Assembly (NCBI RefSeq): GCF_001885215.1
Contig: NZ_CP018091.1
Location: forward strand, 2,666,001 to 2,730,000
Source: Synechococcus sp. SynAce01
GTDB taxonomy: Bacteria; Cyanobacteriota; Cyanobacteriia; PCC-6307; Cyanobiaceae
Reading direction: 5' to 3'
Length of the DNA stretch: 64,000 nucleotides
Position numbers and translations under genes: made by a program. The notes under the pieces were generated by a model, which saw only the letters and a list, made by a program, of their open reading frames with translations, did not search any database and was not told the origin of the DNA. Shown here piece by piece: positions 1 through 9,394 of the stretch. Positions within the stretch are counted from its first letter, which is position 1; each line of letters begins with the position of its first letter.

Positions 1-1
1 T

Positions 2-745
2 CAGGCCTTCCTTTACCTGGGGGACACGGCGCGGGTGCCCTATGGACAGCGATCAAGCGCCGAAATCCGCTTGATTGCCCAGGAAATCGCGTACTGGATG
101 CGACAGGAACAGGTGGACATGGTGGTGATGGCCTGCAACACCACCAATGCCCTGGCCTTCGACCTGGTCGAAGCCGAGGCGGGCGTGCCGGTCCTTGGCT
201 TGATCGACAGTGTGGCCAGCCAGCTGCGGGCCGATCGGGTGGGGGTTCTGGCCACCCCGGCCACTGCGGCCAGTGGCGCCTATGGCCTGGCCCTGCGTGA
301 GCTGCGCCCTGACACGACGGTGGTGGAAGTGGGCTGTCCGGCCTTCGTCCCCCTGATCGAGGCCGGCAACTTCGATGATCCCCGCCTCAGGGAAGCGGCA
401 ACGGCCTATCTCAAGCCCTTGCTGAACGCCCGGGTGGAAGCGATTGTGCTGGGCTGTACCCACTACCCCCTGCTGGAGGAGCTGCTGCGTGACCTGCTCC
501 CCGCCGAGATCACCCTGGTGGACCCAGCGGTGGCCACCGTCGAGCGGCTTGGCGCTCTTCTCCAGCAAGCCCCGGTTCCGGCCAGTTCGCGCTGCGGACT
601 CCACCCCAGCAAGTTGACAACCCACGCCGGCCGTTTCTGCGTCACCGGCGACCCCGACGCCTTCGCTCTTGCCGCCACCCCCTGGCTGGGTTGGCAGCCC
701 CAGGTGGAGAAGGTTGGCCTTCACTCGCCGGTGAGCTCCTCCTAG
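2..745 (+). CDS. murI: Glutamate racemase, 5'-truncated by the window edge
   Basis: Glutamate racemase interconverts L- and D-glutamate and supplies D-glutamate for peptidoglycan in the cytoplasm. The frame is already open at base 2 and reads LGDTARVPYGQRS, a conserved N-terminal block of the family, so the true start lies left of the window; 247 residues are visible. The two catalytic cysteine motifs are present: ACNTTNA near visible residue 45 and GCTHYPL near residue 152. The next gene, solanesyl diphosphate synthase, starts 23 bases downstream, so the two are probably co-transcribed. Confidence 0.95.
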   Translation, partial: QAFLYLGDTARVPYGQRSSAEIRLIAQEIAYWMRQEQVDMVVMACNTTNALAFDLVEAEAGVPVLGLIDSVASQLRADRVGVLATPATAASGAYGLALRELRPDTTVVEVGCPAFVPLIEAGNFDDPRLREAATAYLKPLLNARVEAIVLGCTHYPLLEELLRDLLPAEITLVDPAVATVERLGALLQQAPVPASSRCGLHPSKLTTHAGRFCVTGDPDAFALAATPWLGWQPQVEKVGLHSPVSSS

Positions 746-768
746 GATCATCCAGACGGGCGGAGGAC

Positions 769-1740
769 ATGGCAACGGTTGCGGAATTGCTCCAGCCAGT
801 TGAAAACGATCTAGAAGTTCTGCTCAGTGATCTGCGCAGCTTGATCGGCGCCGGGCATCCGATCCTGCAGGCGGCAGCTGAACACCTTTTCAGTGCAGGC
901 GGCAAGCGCATCCGCCCGGGGATCGTGCTTCTGCTCTCGCGGGCCCTCTCGCCCGATGGCGAGCTCGGCAGCCGCCATCGCCGGCTGGCAGAGATCACCG
1001 AGATGATTCATACCGCCTCCCTGGTCCACGACGACGTCGTGGATGAAGCCTCAACCCGGCGCGGTGTCGACACGGTTCATAGCCGCTTCAACAATCGTCT
1101 GGCGGTGCTCGCCGGTGACTTTCTCTTCGCCCAGGCGAGCTGGCACCTGGCCAACCTGGACGATCTGGCCGTCGTCAAGCTGCTCTCCCGCGTGATCATG
1201 GATCTGGCTGATGGCGAGGTGCGCCAAGGCCTCTATCGCTATGACACCGGCCAGAGTTTCGAAACCTATCTCGAGAAGAGCTACTGCAAAACGGCCTCGC
1301 TGATCGCCAACAGTGCCAAGGCCGCCGGCGTGCTCAGCGGCCTGGAGGTGGGCCAGCTCGACCAGCTCAATCGCTTCGGCCGTCAGTTGGGCCTGGCCTT
1401 CCAGGTGGTCGATGACATTCTCGACTTCACCGGCAGTGATCAGCAACTGGGCAAACCGGCCGCCAGCGACCTGGCCGCCGGCTACCTCACCGCCCCGGCC
1501 CTCTATGCCCTCGAAGAGCGGCCCGCCCTGACCGGCCTGATCGAGCGGGAATTCTGTGAGCCCGACGATCTCTCCCAAGCCCTTGAACTGGTGCGGGGCT
1601 GCGAGGCGATCCCCCGCTCCAGGGCCCTGGCCGAGGGCTTTGCAAAGGAAGCCGGAGAGGCCCTCGATTGGCTGCCGAGTTCGGAAGCCGGAACCGCCCT
1701 GCTGGCTCTACCCGAGTTTGTGCTCAGCCGCCTCTATTGA
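769..1740 (+). CDS. sds: Solanesyl (all-trans polyprenyl) diphosphate synthase
   Basis: A trans-isoprenyl diphosphate synthase that in cyanobacteria makes the C45 side chain of plastoquinone from GGPP/FPP and IPP. The 323 aa length matches cyanobacterial enzymes. Both aspartate-rich Mg-diphosphate sites are present: DDVVD at about residue 88 and DDILD at about residue 215, with GGKRIRP near residue 45. The ATG at 769 is preferred to the in-frame start at 691, which would put 26 unconserved residues inside murI. Its 3' end overlaps the convergent DoxX gene by 17 bases. Chain length is inferred from phylum context and not read from the sequence. Confidence 0.93.
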   Translation: MATVAELLQPVENDLEVLLSDLRSLIGAGHPILQAAAEHLFSAGGKRIRPGIVLLLSRALSPDGELGSRHRRLAEITEMIHTASLVHDDVVDEASTRRGVDTVHSRFNNRLAVLAGDFLFAQASWHLANLDDLAVVKLLSRVIMDLADGEVRQGLYRYDTGQSFETYLEKSYCKTASLIANSAKAAGVLSGLEVGQLDQLNRFGRQLGLAFQVVDDILDFTGSDQQLGKPAASDLAAGYLTAPALYALEERPALTGLIEREFCEPDDLSQALELVRGCEAIPRSRALAEGFAKEAGEALDWLPSSEAGTALLALPEFVLSRLY

Positions 1741-2107
1741 TCACCCGGCTGCCTGAGGGCTGGTTGGCCACCAACAGCAGCCCACCGATGATCGCCATGT
1801 TCTTGAGCAACTGGATCCGCTCGCCCGCATCCGACACCTCGCCGTGGAAGATCAGGCTGGTGGGAATCAGAAAGATCAGCAGCAGCAGGGCACCAACTCG
1901 GCTGTGCCAACCACTGATCAGCAGCAAGGAACCCACCGCCAACAGCACCATGGCCAGCGACAACAGCAAAGGAGCGAAGGGGAGTCCTTTGGCACTGATT
2001 GCGGCGGAAACGCCAGCGAAGCCTGTCACCTTGCCGAGCAGGGCATGCAGGAAAACAAGCCCAATCAGAACGCGGCCGATGGCATCGACGAGGCGGTGGG
2101 TCGTCAT
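1724..2107 (-). CDS. DoxX family membrane protein
   Basis: A 127 aa protein with about four hydrophobic helices and the typical DoxX pattern (RVLIGLVFLHALLGKVTGF at the N-terminus, then a GWHSRVGALLL segment and a final GGLLLVANQ helix). DoxX proteins are small integral membrane proteins, often tied to quinone or thiol redox processes; the role here is unknown. It is convergent with sds and overlaps it by 17 bases. It is divergent from the methyltransferase at 2180, with 72 bases between them for promoters. Confidence 0.8.
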   Translation of the reverse strand: MTTHRLVDAIGRVLIGLVFLHALLGKVTGFAGVSAAISAKGLPFAPLLLSLAMVLLAVGSLLLISGWHSRVGALLLLIFLIPTSLIFHGEVSDAGERIQLLKNMAIIGGLLLVANQPSGSRVINRGG

Positions 2108-2179
2108 GGGGCAGGGCCAAGGATCTTGGCCGGGGAATCACGGCGACCAGTCTGGGGGCAGAGCTGTGGGGATCCAGCC

Positions 2180-2824
2180 ATGAGCGCAACCCTGCTCACG
2201 GCGCGGCAGAGGCGAAAGCAAGACGAAGGCGACGACGCCCTCTTTTACGCCGAGCCCCGCTTCGTGCACCATCTCGATGCCGGCTTTCGCCAGCGGCTCA
2301 CGGCGCTGTACCAGCAACGTCTGCCGCAGGGTGCGGTGCTGCTGGATCTGATGAGCAGTTGGGTCAGCCACCTACCCGAGTCAGGCCACTACGGCGAGGT
2401 GATCGGCCATGGCCTCAATGCGGCCGAATTGGCTGCCAACCCGAGGCTGGATCGTCACTTTGTTCAGAACCTCAACAAATCTCAGACCCTGCCGCTGGCC
2501 TCGGCAAGCCTGGATGCGGTCTTGGTTGTGGCCGGCTGGCAATACCTGCAACACCCCGAGGCGATCGCCGCCGAACTGGCCCGGGTGGTGCGTCCGGGAG
2601 GGGAGGTGATCGTGGCGTTCAGCAACCGCATGTTCGCCAGAAAAGCCCCCGTCGCCTGGCTGGAATCGAGCGACCGTGAGCGACTCACCCTGGTGGGCCA
2701 GTTGTTGGTGCAGGCCGGTTGGAGCATCGACGCCGTCATCGCCGAAGACACCCCGGCCAGTGGCCCGCTCGGCTGGTTGGGGGGCAAGGGCGATCCATTT
2801 TTCGCCGTGGTCGCCAAGGCCTGA
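2180..2824 (+). CDS. SAM-dependent methyltransferase-like protein (type 11)
   Basis: A 214 aa protein of the class I methyltransferase fold. VLLDLMSSWVSHLP occupies the motif I position but lacks the classical GxGxG. The later elements fit the family: SLDAVLVVAGWQYLQHP and ELARVVRPGGEVIVAFSNRMF. The substrate is unknown. The ATG at 2180 was chosen because the longer open frame upstream runs antisense through DoxX and is compositionally different. The degenerate SAM motif leaves open whether it is an active enzyme. It is followed closely by a small exported protein. Confidence 0.75.
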   Translation: MSATLLTARQRRKQDEGDDALFYAEPRFVHHLDAGFRQRLTALYQQRLPQGAVLLDLMSSWVSHLPESGHYGEVIGHGLNAAELAANPRLDRHFVQNLNKSQTLPLASASLDAVLVVAGWQYLQHPEAIAAELARVVRPGGEVIVAFSNRMFARKAPVAWLESSDRERLTLVGQLLVQAGWSIDAVIAEDTPASGPLGWLGGKGDPFFAVVAKA

Positions 2825-2895
2825 TGGCTTCTAGGGCGGATCTCCGTAGGATCGAGTTCAGGAGGCTGCTTCCATCTGTCCGGCAGTTTTTGGTC

Positions 2896-3168
2896 ATGGC
2901 GATCGTGCCCTTTCGCTCCACCCTTCTGCTTGTTGCTTTGATCGTTGGTTCTGCTGGCACCAGCTGGGCCGGGTCCAGCACCGCCGACTCGGTCTGGGAC
3001 GAAGAGAATGCGCGCCAGCGGGCAATCGAGCAGATCCCGGCTGGGGCGGTCGTCGGCACCACCAACTGTGAAAGCTTCTCCGTGGGAATGGGCAACACCC
3101 GTTACAGGTGCACGGTGAATTACACCCCGTCGGCAACAGGCAACGAAGCGCCTCCCCAAGGCAACTGA
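2896..3168 (+). CDS. Small exported protein of unknown function
   Basis: 90 aa. The N-terminus is a clear signal peptide (MAIVPFRSTLLLVALIVGSA, then GTSWAG as the cleavage region). The mature part is about 65 residues with two cysteines (TNCESF and RYRCTV) that could form a disulfide. An in-frame ATG at 2824, overlapping the preceding TGA, would add 24 residues before the signal and is less likely. I do not recognise the family. The position suggests possible co-transcription with the methyltransferase. Confidence 0.6.
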   Translation: MAIVPFRSTLLLVALIVGSAGTSWAGSSTADSVWDEENARQRAIEQIPAGAVVGTTNCESFSVGMGNTRYRCTVNYTPSATGNEAPPQGN

Positions 3169-3218
3169 CGAACCGTTGGATCGCTTCTGATCGAACACCT
3201 TTCAAGCTTCCCCTCTGA

Positions 3219-4832
3219 TTGATCTCTTCTGAACTCTCGCCACTGATCCAGAGCCTCGCCAGGCCTTCGATCTACCCAGCTGAAGCCTGGGGCGATCTGC
3301 CGCTTTGTCAGCGTCACGTCGAGCTGATTGAGACCCACATCAGCGTGATTGCGCTAACAGCGCGGCGTGCCTACAAGCTCAAGAAGCCTCTACGTTTTTG
3401 GGATCTGCTCGACTACAGCAGCCTGGAGCTTCGCCGTCACTACTGCGAAGAAGAGGTGCGGCTGAACCGTCGGCTGGCTCCCGATCTTTATCTGGGGGTC
3501 ACCGAACTGGCCACCCCTTCCGGGCCCGAAGCATCGGTGGTGATGCGCCGCTTCGATCCAGCCACCAGCCTGATGGTCCAGCTGGAGGAGGGGCGTGCCG
3601 GAGCGCCGGAGCTGCAGGCCGTGGGGCAACGAATAGCCGCTTTCCATGCCGATCACCCCCTGGTTGCCGCCAAGCCGGCCGCTCTGCTGAGGAGCTTTGC
3701 GCGGTTTGTACACAGCAATCTGCGCGCAACCCGCGGTTCAGGCGAAGCCCTGATTCCTGAGGCCGTGCACCGGCTGCTCGACCAGCGTCTGGCCATGGCC
3801 CTGCGGCGGCAACGGCGTTTACTGCTCAGCCGACTGGAGGGTGGCTGGGCTGTCGATGGCCATGGTGATCTGCGCCTGGAACATGTGTTGATGGACGGCC
3901 CGATCGCCGTGATCGACTGCGTTGAGTTCAATGCCGAGCTGCGCCACATCGATGGGGGCTCCGATCTCGCCTTCCTGGTGATGGAGCTGCAGGCCAACGG
4001 CCAGGCGGACCTGATCGCCCCCTTGCTGGAGGGCTACAGCAGAACGATCGAGCCCGCCGTTCTCGCCCTGTTCTGCGCCTATCGGGCCCATGTGCGCGCC
4101 AAGGTGGCGGTGGTGAGCGGCCGGGAAGCCCGCGGCCAGCTCAGCCTGGCCCTGGCCTACGCCAGCTCTAGCCAGGCCGCACCCGCCCTCATCCTGCTGC
4201 GGGGATGCTCCGGCAGCGGCAAAAGCCACCTGGCCGCAGAGCTGGCCCCCTGGTTACTGGCCGAGCACCTGGGCAGTGACAGGATTCGCAAACAACTCCA
4301 CGGATTGCAGCCACAGCAGCGAACCAGCGGCAGGGAGAGGGAGAGGCTGTATTCAGCCGAAGCCAACCGGCGTACCGAAGCATCCTTGCTGGAGAACGCC
4401 CGCCTCAGCCTGGAGCGTGGCCAGGCCGTGTTGCTCGACGCCACTCACCTGCGACAAGACAGCCGCCAGCACGCGATCGCCCTGGCCGAGCAACAGAGAT
4501 CGCCCTGGTTGATCCTCAACCTCCACACGCCCCAGGGGCTGATCGAGCAACGGCTCAAGCAACGCCAGCTACGCGATGACGACCCCAGTGACGCCGATGG
4601 GCCGATCCAGGCCGCCCAGCGCGCCTACAGCCAGCCCCTCACAGCCGCAGAATCGGAGAGAACCATCAATTACCACTTCCGCTACCACCCCAACCGCCCG
4701 AACCCTCCAGAAGATCAGGCAACAGCGCCTGTGATCACAGACCCCTTTGCCCTGCTGATGGAGATCTGGACAAGGCTGGCGGCGGCAGGGGGCTCAAGCG
4801 GGAGGCCGCTCAGGCTTTCAGCAAGGCGTTGA
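3219..4832 (+). CDS. Aminoglycoside-phosphotransferase-like / P-loop kinase fusion
   Basis: 537 aa with two domains. Residues about 1-320 look like the APH/choline-kinase fold, with a [16 protein letters not shown] catalytic loop (HGD.R..H) and a following IDCVEFN metal-binding segment. Residues about 325-510 are a P-loop nucleotide kinase ([13 protein letters not shown], then LDATHLR). This architecture is known as the bifunctional APH/ATP-binding protein family (COG2187 + COG0645); the substrate is not established and resistance is not implied. The start is TTG, with no in-frame ATG nearby. The 3' end overlaps the convergent pterin dehydratase by 23 bases. Confidence 0.82.
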   Translation: MISSELSPLIQSLARPSIYPAEAWGDLPLCQRHVELIETHISVIALTARRAYKLKKPLRFWDLLDYSSLELRRHYCEEEVRLNRRLAPDLYLGVTELATPSGPEASVVMRRFDPATSLMVQLEEGRAGAPELQAVGQRIAAFHADHPLVAAKPAALLRSFARFVHSNLRATRGSGEALIPEAVHRLLDQRLAMALRRQRRLLLSRLEGGWAVDGHGDLRLEHVLMDGPIAVIDCVEFNAELRHIDGGSDLAFLVMELQANGQADLIAPLLEGYSRTIEPAVLALFCAYRAHVRAKVAVVSGREARGQLSLALAYASSSQAAPALILLRGCSGSGKSHLAAELAPWLLAEHLGSDRIRKQLHGLQPQQRTSGRERERLYSAEANRRTEASLLENARLSLERGQAVLLDATHLRQDSRQHAIALAEQQRSPWLILNLHTPQGLIEQRLKQRQLRDDDPSDADGPIQAAQRAYSQPLTAAESERTINYHFRYHPNRPNPPEDQATAPVITDPFALLMEIWTRLAAAGGSSGRPLRLSARR

Positions 4833-5100
4833 TCCCCTGGGCCAGGTCCACATCGAGGGAGGAGAGTCCATCGGTGTCATGGGTGGTGAGATCAATCGTC
4901 ACGCGGTTGTAGACATTGCCCAGCTCCGGGTGGTGGCCCATCGACTCGGCAATCAGCGCCACCTGGGTCAGAAAGCCGAAGGCTTCAACGAACGAGTCGA
5001 AGATCAAGCCGCGGTGCAACTTTCCGTTCTCCACGCTCCAATCGGGCAGGTCGGTTCCCAGGCTGGCGATCTGCTGGGGAGAGAGGGGCTGGGCAGGCAT
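4810..5100 (-). CDS. phhB: Pterin-4a-carbinolamine dehydratase
   Basis: 96 aa, the normal length of the family. It carries the hallmark [21 protein letters not shown] segment split as GHHPE (the two active-site histidines) and [11 protein letters not shown]. The family dehydrates 4a-hydroxytetrahydropterins. In cyanobacteria the physiological substrate is uncertain and a moonlighting or carboxysome-linked role has been proposed for relatives. It overlaps the convergent kinase fusion by 23 bases. Confidence 0.9.
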   Translation of the reverse strand: MPAQPLSPQQIASLGTDLPDWSVENGKLHRGLIFDSFVEAFGFLTQVALIAESMGHHPELGNVYNRVTIDLTTHDTDGLSSLDVDLAQGINALLKA

Positions 5101-5176
5101 GGGCGCTTCCGCTGTTCAACAGCTCCAGGTTGGCAAAACAGGGAAGAGCTCGCCATTCCCTCTCGCCCTGCCCTGC

Positions 5177-5563
5177 TCAGGTGCCGCCCTGTTGATGGTC
5201 ACAGAGCGCGTGGAGACGGTCGATCATCAGATCCACCTCTGTGTCGAGATCCGTGTCGCCGTCGGCATCGACGCCGATGCTGCTGCGCCGCATCACCTCA
5301 GTGTTGATCCGCTCGGCATTGCGACGCGCCAGCCACTGGGAGGGTGTGGCCAGGGCGCCAGCCTCCTGAGCCTGAGCGGGCTCGATCACCCCGCCGAGCT
5401 GGGCGAGGGTGGCACCCAGGGCCGCCAGTTCGGCGTTCATGGCCCTGATCTCTTCTTGCAGGGCAACCATCCGGGCACTGAGGTTCAGCATCGCGGCGGC
5501 GAGGGCCGGTGCCAGAGCAGGGGTGGGCGCCCCGGTGGTGGAAGCGGGGTCGTAGCCAGGCAT
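5177..5563 (-). CDS. Conserved-looking coiled-coil protein, unknown
   Basis: 128 aa from the ATG at 5563. An Ala/Leu-rich amphipathic stretch (LSARMVALQEEIRAMNAELA) predicts a short coiled coil, followed by an acidic C-terminus containing DADGDTDLDTEVDLMID. The larger open frame extending to 5920 runs antisense through the small exported protein and was rejected. I do not recognise a family. It is divergent from the exported protein at 5666, with about 100 bases between them. Confidence 0.55.
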   Translation of the reverse strand: MPGYDPASTTGAPTPALAPALAAAMLNLSARMVALQEEIRAMNAELAALGATLAQLGGVIEPAQAQEAGALATPSQWLARRNAERINTEVMRRSSIGVDADGDTDLDTEVDLMIDRLHALCDHQQGGT

Positions 5564-5665
5564 CTCCAATCTCCAGGGCACGCAACGGATCCCATGATCC
5601 CCCGGGCGTTGGGGGATTCCCCATAGGCTTAAGACACGTGATCGCTTGCCTTCCCTGGTCCGTCC

Positions 5666-5923
5666 ATGCGCTGTCCTTACTCCTTGTCTCCCCTGGCAGC
5701 AAGCCTCTGCCTGATCGGCTCCTTGGCGCTTCCCACGGGCGGCGCCCAGGCGCAGGAAGTGGTCCCCAAGCTGCAGGCCATGTGCCCACTTGGCTACGTC
5801 GACACCTTCAACGGCAAGTGCAGCCCCCTGGGGGTGATCACCTATACCGTGGCTCCCACGCGCGGTGAGGCCTGCGATTCGGGCTGGGTGAACATCGGCG
5901 GCGGCTATTGCCGGCGCCAATAG
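5666..5923 (+). CDS. Small cysteine-containing exported protein
   Basis: 85 aa. It has a signal peptide (MRCPYSLSPLAASLCLIGS followed by LALPTGGAQAQ, cleavage likely after AQA). The roughly 55-residue mature domain has four cysteines in the order MCPLGYVDT, GKCSPLG, EACDSGW and YCRRQ, consistent with two disulfides in the periplasm. Function is unknown. It ends 10 bases before the stop of the convergent LuxR-type regulator. Confidence 0.65.
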   Translation: MRCPYSLSPLAASLCLIGSLALPTGGAQAQEVVPKLQAMCPLGYVDTFNGKCSPLGVITYTVAPTRGEACDSGWVNIGGGYCRRQ

Positions 5924-5933
5924 GCAGGCGGCT

Positions 5934-6641
5934 TCAGTCCAGCTGATCCCAGCGCACCAGCTGGAGCCGCAGGGCGATCACCGCGGCATGGGTGCGGTTG
6001 CGGGCCATCAGCTTCGTTTTCACCGCCTTGCAGTGGCTGCGCACCGTTTCCGGCGAAATACCCAGGCGGCAGGCGATCTCGTCGTTGTCGCAGCCGCGCA
6101 CCAGCTCCTCGAGCACCTGACATTCCCTGGGCGTCAGCCGTGCCGGGCTTCCATCGATCTGGCCCCGGCTGGTGCGGTGCAGCATCGCCGCCACCGGCCC
6201 GTCCATGTAGGCCCCACCGCCGAGCACGGCCTTGGTGGCAGCCAGCAGGTTGCCGAAGCCCACCAGTCGCTCCAGGCAGATGCCATCCGCATTGGATTCG
6301 AGTGCGGCCAGCAGCAGGTCGGGGCTGTCCTGCTCAAGCAAAAGCAGAATGGACAGATCGGGATAGCGCTTCTTGGCCTGGCTCACCAAGGCGAGGCCAC
6401 TGCCCTGCTCCAGCGGATCGGTCACGATCAGCAGATCCGGACGCTCCCGCTCCAACAGGGCCAGAGCCTGCTGCTCGCAGGTGGCGGCGCCGATCCAGCA
6501 GGAGGACGGGCCAATCGAGCCGGTGATCAGGCTGATTGTGAGGCGTCGACCACTGGCGATGAGCAGCCGACGATCCCTGAGCAACGCGATCGCTTGCTCG
6601 CGTGCCTGATCCAATCGCGCCAACAGCGGGGTCAGGTCCAT
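5934..6641 (-). CDS. LuxR/NarL-type regulator with a degenerate receiver
   Basis: 235 aa. The C-terminal 65 residues are a clear LuxR-type helix-turn-helix (LTPRECQVLEELVRG, NDEIACRLGISPETVRSH). The N-terminal ~150 residues resemble a receiver fold (DLLIVTDPLEQGSGLALVSQ, with D as a possible phosphoacceptor). The acidic pair expected after the first beta strand is replaced (RRLLIASGRR) and the conserved switch lysine is not evident. It is therefore probably a pseudo-receiver or an atypical response regulator. No histidine kinase lies nearby. Confidence 0.82.
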   Translation of the reverse strand: MDLTPLLARLDQAREQAIALLRDRRLLIASGRRLTISLITGSIGPSSCWIGAATCEQQALALLERERPDLLIVTDPLEQGSGLALVSQAKKRYPDLSILLLLEQDSPDLLLAALESNADGICLERLVGFGNLLAATKAVLGGGAYMDGPVAAMLHRTSRGQIDGSPARLTPRECQVLEELVRGCDNDEIACRLGISPETVRSHCKAVKTKLMARNRTHAAVIALRLQLVRWDQLD

Positions 6642-6749
6642 GGCCTTCAGGTCAGAGATTTAAACGATGCTGCTCCCGCTCCCGTTGGCAAGGCCATATG
6701 GGGATTAGCTGACAATGAAGAAGTGGGGCCGACGGCTGGCCGGCGCCCC

Positions 6750-7193
6750 TCAGTAGCGGTGGGGGTTCAGGGCAATGGCCAGCCGCACTTCGCGCAGAAA
6801 AAGCAGCAGGCTTGCGATCAGCGAGAGCATCGCCAACACGAAAATGGGCACCACGATCGCAGCCAGATCAATGACTGCCACCACACTGATGAACAAAACC
6901 GCCACAACAACGGCGATCAGCAACGCCGTGATCGTGGCGAACAGGATGGCGCGGTTGATCAGGTAAAGGCGTCGGCGCTGAACCGTTAACACCGACTTCA
7001 GCGCCTTGACCTGGCCAATGCTGCCCCGGTCCATCGTCTCTTGAATGATCCTGATGCGGTCGATGATGCGACCCAGCCTTGCCGAAAACGTCCCCAGCAG
7101 GCCGGCAATGCCCGTGAGCAGAAAAACTGGTGCCACCGAGAGCTGAATCGCCCGTGACAGCCCGGCCACCGCAGAGGCGTCACTCGGGCCCAT
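6750..7193 (-). CDS. DUF2721 family membrane protein
   Basis: 147 aa from the ATG at 7193. Features are an N-terminal hydrophobic helix (LSVAPVFLLTGIAGLLGTFS), a basic segment with GRIIDRIRII, then two adjacent membrane helices (about residues 75-130). This is the DUF2721 pattern; no biochemical function is established. It is divergent from the M32 carboxypeptidase, with 53 bases between the starts. An imperfect GC-rich hairpin around 6722-6748 follows the stop on the minus strand but has no clear U-tract. Confidence 0.75.
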   Translation of the reverse strand: MGPSDASAVAGLSRAIQLSVAPVFLLTGIAGLLGTFSARLGRIIDRIRIIQETMDRGSIGQVKALKSVLTVQRRRLYLINRAILFATITALLIAVVVAVLFISVVAVIDLAAIVVPIFVLAMLSLIASLLLFLREVRLAIALNPHRY

Positions 7194-7246
7194 CACCAGC
7201 TGGCTCGGCAAGACGCTCCAATGTAGCGATAGCAATCTCAGAAACC

Positions 7247-8761
7247 ATGGCCCAACCTGCGTTGGAGACCCTCGGCGCCCACCTGCGCGACACCCGTCTG
7301 CTCGGCAGCATTCACAGCACCCTCTACTGGGATCAGAACACGCTGATGCCGCCTGCCGGGGCCTCCTGGCGCGGCGAACAACTGGCCCTGCTGGCCCGCC
7401 AGCTGCACCAACGTCAGAGCAGCGACGCCTACGCCGAGCTGCTGGCCGCCGCCGAAGCAAGCGAGCCAGCAGGTGAGGGCTGGCGGCGGAACCTGTCGTT
7501 GCTGCGCCAGGACCTGGAGCGGCAACGTCGGCTGGACCCCTCCCTGGTGGCCGAACTGGCGCTGGCCCAGGCCAACGGCTACAGCCTCTGGCAGCAGGCT
7601 CGCGCCCAGGCTGACTTCAGCAGCTTCGCTCCGGCCCTGCGCCGCCTGATCGCCCTGCGCCAGGAGCAGGCCCGCCAGCTGGCACCGGTGGAGACAACTG
7701 CCGATGGCCAGCCGCGCAGCTGCTGGGAAATCCTGGCCCAGCCGTTTGAACCCGGGATCAGCAAGCAACGCCTCAACCACCTATTCTCTCCGCTGCGTCA
7801 GCGCTTGCCGGAGCTGATTGCGCGCTATGCCGGCCCTGGCTCCAGACCCTTCCCCCAGCCCAGCGACCTGCCCGATGCCGCCCAGCAGAGCCTCTGCCTG
7901 GAACTGCTGCAGGCCTGGGGGTTCGATGCCGAGAAGGCCGTGCTGGCACGCTCGCCCCATCCGTTTTCCACCACCCTCGGCCCCCGCGATTTCCGCATCA
8001 CCAGCCGGGTGGTTCCAGGCCAGCCGTTTTCGGCCTTCCTGGCGACAGCCCACGAATGGGGCCATTCCCTCTACGAGCAGGGCCTGCCCCGTCAGGACAA
8101 CCAATGGTTCGCCTGGCCGCTGGGAGATGCCACTTCGATGGGAGTTCACGAGAGCCAGAGCCTGTTCTGGGAATGCCGGGTGGCGCGCAGCGAAGCCTTC
8201 GCCCGGCGCTGGCAACCTCGCATCGCCCAGGCCCTGACCGGCTCGGGATCGTTGTTCCAGGCCCTCAACCCGCGCCGGCCTGGGCTGAACCGGGTGGAGG
8301 CCGATGAGCTCAGCTACTGCCTCCACATCGTTTTGCGCTACGACCTGGAGCTGGCCCTGCTGGAGGGCGATCTGTCGGTGGAGGAGCTTCCAGCCGCCTG
8401 GAACCGGCAGATGAAGGAGCTGCTGGGCCTCGAGCCTGCAGATAACGCCCAGGGTTGCCTCCAAGACGTCCATTGGAGCGAGGGACTGTTTGGCTATTTT
8501 CCCTCCTATGCTCTGGGACACCTGATCTCAGCCCAGCTGGCCGAGGCGATGGAGCGGGAGACAGGCCCGATCGAAGCGTGCGTGGCCGCCGGCGAGGAAG
8601 AGAACATGCGGCAGTGGCTGGGCCGGCACGTTCACCCCCTCGGGCGCAGCGTCAGCAGCGAGGAGCTGGTGGAGCGGGTCTGTGGCAAGCCCCTGGGCCC
8701 GGAGGCTTTTCTGTCCTATCTCGAAACGAAGCTGGAGAGACTCGCGGCCTGGGATTCGTAG
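7247..8761 (+). CDS. M32 family metallocarboxypeptidase (thermostable carboxypeptidase type)
   Basis: 504 aa, the usual M32 length. The zinc motif HEWGH is at about residue 269, in a TAHEWGHSLYEQGLPR context, and the downstream ESQSLFWE supplies the third ligand. The family removes C-terminal residues from peptides in the cytoplasm. The ATG at 7247 was chosen because the longer frame overlaps the divergent DUF2721 gene. Pyrophosphatase starts 29 bases after its stop, so the two may share a transcript. Confidence 0.92.
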   Translation: MAQPALETLGAHLRDTRLLGSIHSTLYWDQNTLMPPAGASWRGEQLALLARQLHQRQSSDAYAELLAAAEASEPAGEGWRRNLSLLRQDLERQRRLDPSLVAELALAQANGYSLWQQARAQADFSSFAPALRRLIALRQEQARQLAPVETTADGQPRSCWEILAQPFEPGISKQRLNHLFSPLRQRLPELIARYAGPGSRPFPQPSDLPDAAQQSLCLELLQAWGFDAEKAVLARSPHPFSTTLGPRDFRITSRVVPGQPFSAFLATAHEWGHSLYEQGLPRQDNQWFAWPLGDATSMGVHESQSLFWECRVARSEAFARRWQPRIAQALTGSGSLFQALNPRRPGLNRVEADELSYCLHIVLRYDLELALLEGDLSVEELPAAWNRQMKELLGLEPADNAQGCLQDVHWSEGLFGYFPSYALGHLISAQLAEAMERETGPIEACVAAGEEENMRQWLGRHVHPLGRSVSSEELVERVCGKPLGPEAFLSYLETKLERLAAWDS

Positions 8762-8790
8762 ACTCCGCAGCGCAACCTTGCCCTTGCTCC

Positions 8791-9378
8791 ATGGCGAACA
8801 TCGACCATGCCCCCAGCCGGACGATGCTCAATCTGCTGCACGTGTTGCCGGCATTCGCCGATGAAGCAGAGCTGCGTCTCAACGCGATCGTGGAGCTCAA
8901 CTCCAACACGATCAACAAATACGAACTGATCACCGAAACCGGCCATCTCAAGCTCGATCGCGTCGGCTACTCCTCCCTGGCCTATCCCTTCGCCTACGGC
9001 TGCATTCCCCGCACCTGGGACGAAGACGGTGACCCGCTCGACATCGAGATCGTGTCCGTCACCGAGGCGTTGGTGCCAGGCAGCCTGGTGGAGGCTCGGA
9101 TCATCGGCATCATGACCTTTGACGACGGCGGCGAGGTTGACGACAAGGTGATCGCCGTTCTCGCCGACGACAAGCGGGTGGATCACATCACCAGCTTCGA
9201 GCAGCTCGGCGCCCAATGGGTCAAGGAAACCACCTACTACTGGGAGCACTACAAAGACCTCAAGAAACCAGGCACCTGCAAGGTCAACGCGTTTCTCGGG
9301 GTGGATGAGGCGATGCGGATCGTCAAAACCTGTGAGGCGCGCTACAACAGCGAGATCGAGGCCAAACTCGTCAACTGA
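8791..9378 (+). CDS. ppa: Inorganic pyrophosphatase (family I)
   Basis: 195 aa soluble family I pyrophosphatase that drives biosynthetic reactions by hydrolysing PPi. The signature DEDGDPLDI lies at about residue 75, preceded by the KYELITETGHLKLDRV substrate-binding segment and followed by VDDKVIAVLADD. The ATG at 8791 gives an N-terminus (MANIDHAPSR) typical of picocyanobacterial forms. The L,D-transpeptidase starts 16 bases downstream. Confidence 0.95.
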   Translation: MANIDHAPSRTMLNLLHVLPAFADEAELRLNAIVELNSNTINKYELITETGHLKLDRVGYSSLAYPFAYGCIPRTWDEDGDPLDIEIVSVTEALVPGSLVEARIIGIMTFDDGGEVDDKVIAVLADDKRVDHITSFEQLGAQWVKETTYYWEHYKDLKKPGTCKVNAFLGVDEAMRIVKTCEARYNSEIEAKLVN

Positions 9379-9394
9379 CCGTCAACGTCGTCCC

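Noticed and set aside
3219-4832. APH-like domain as an antibiotic resistance gene
   Set aside because: The two-domain architecture belongs to a widespread family of unknown substrate, with no resistance context.
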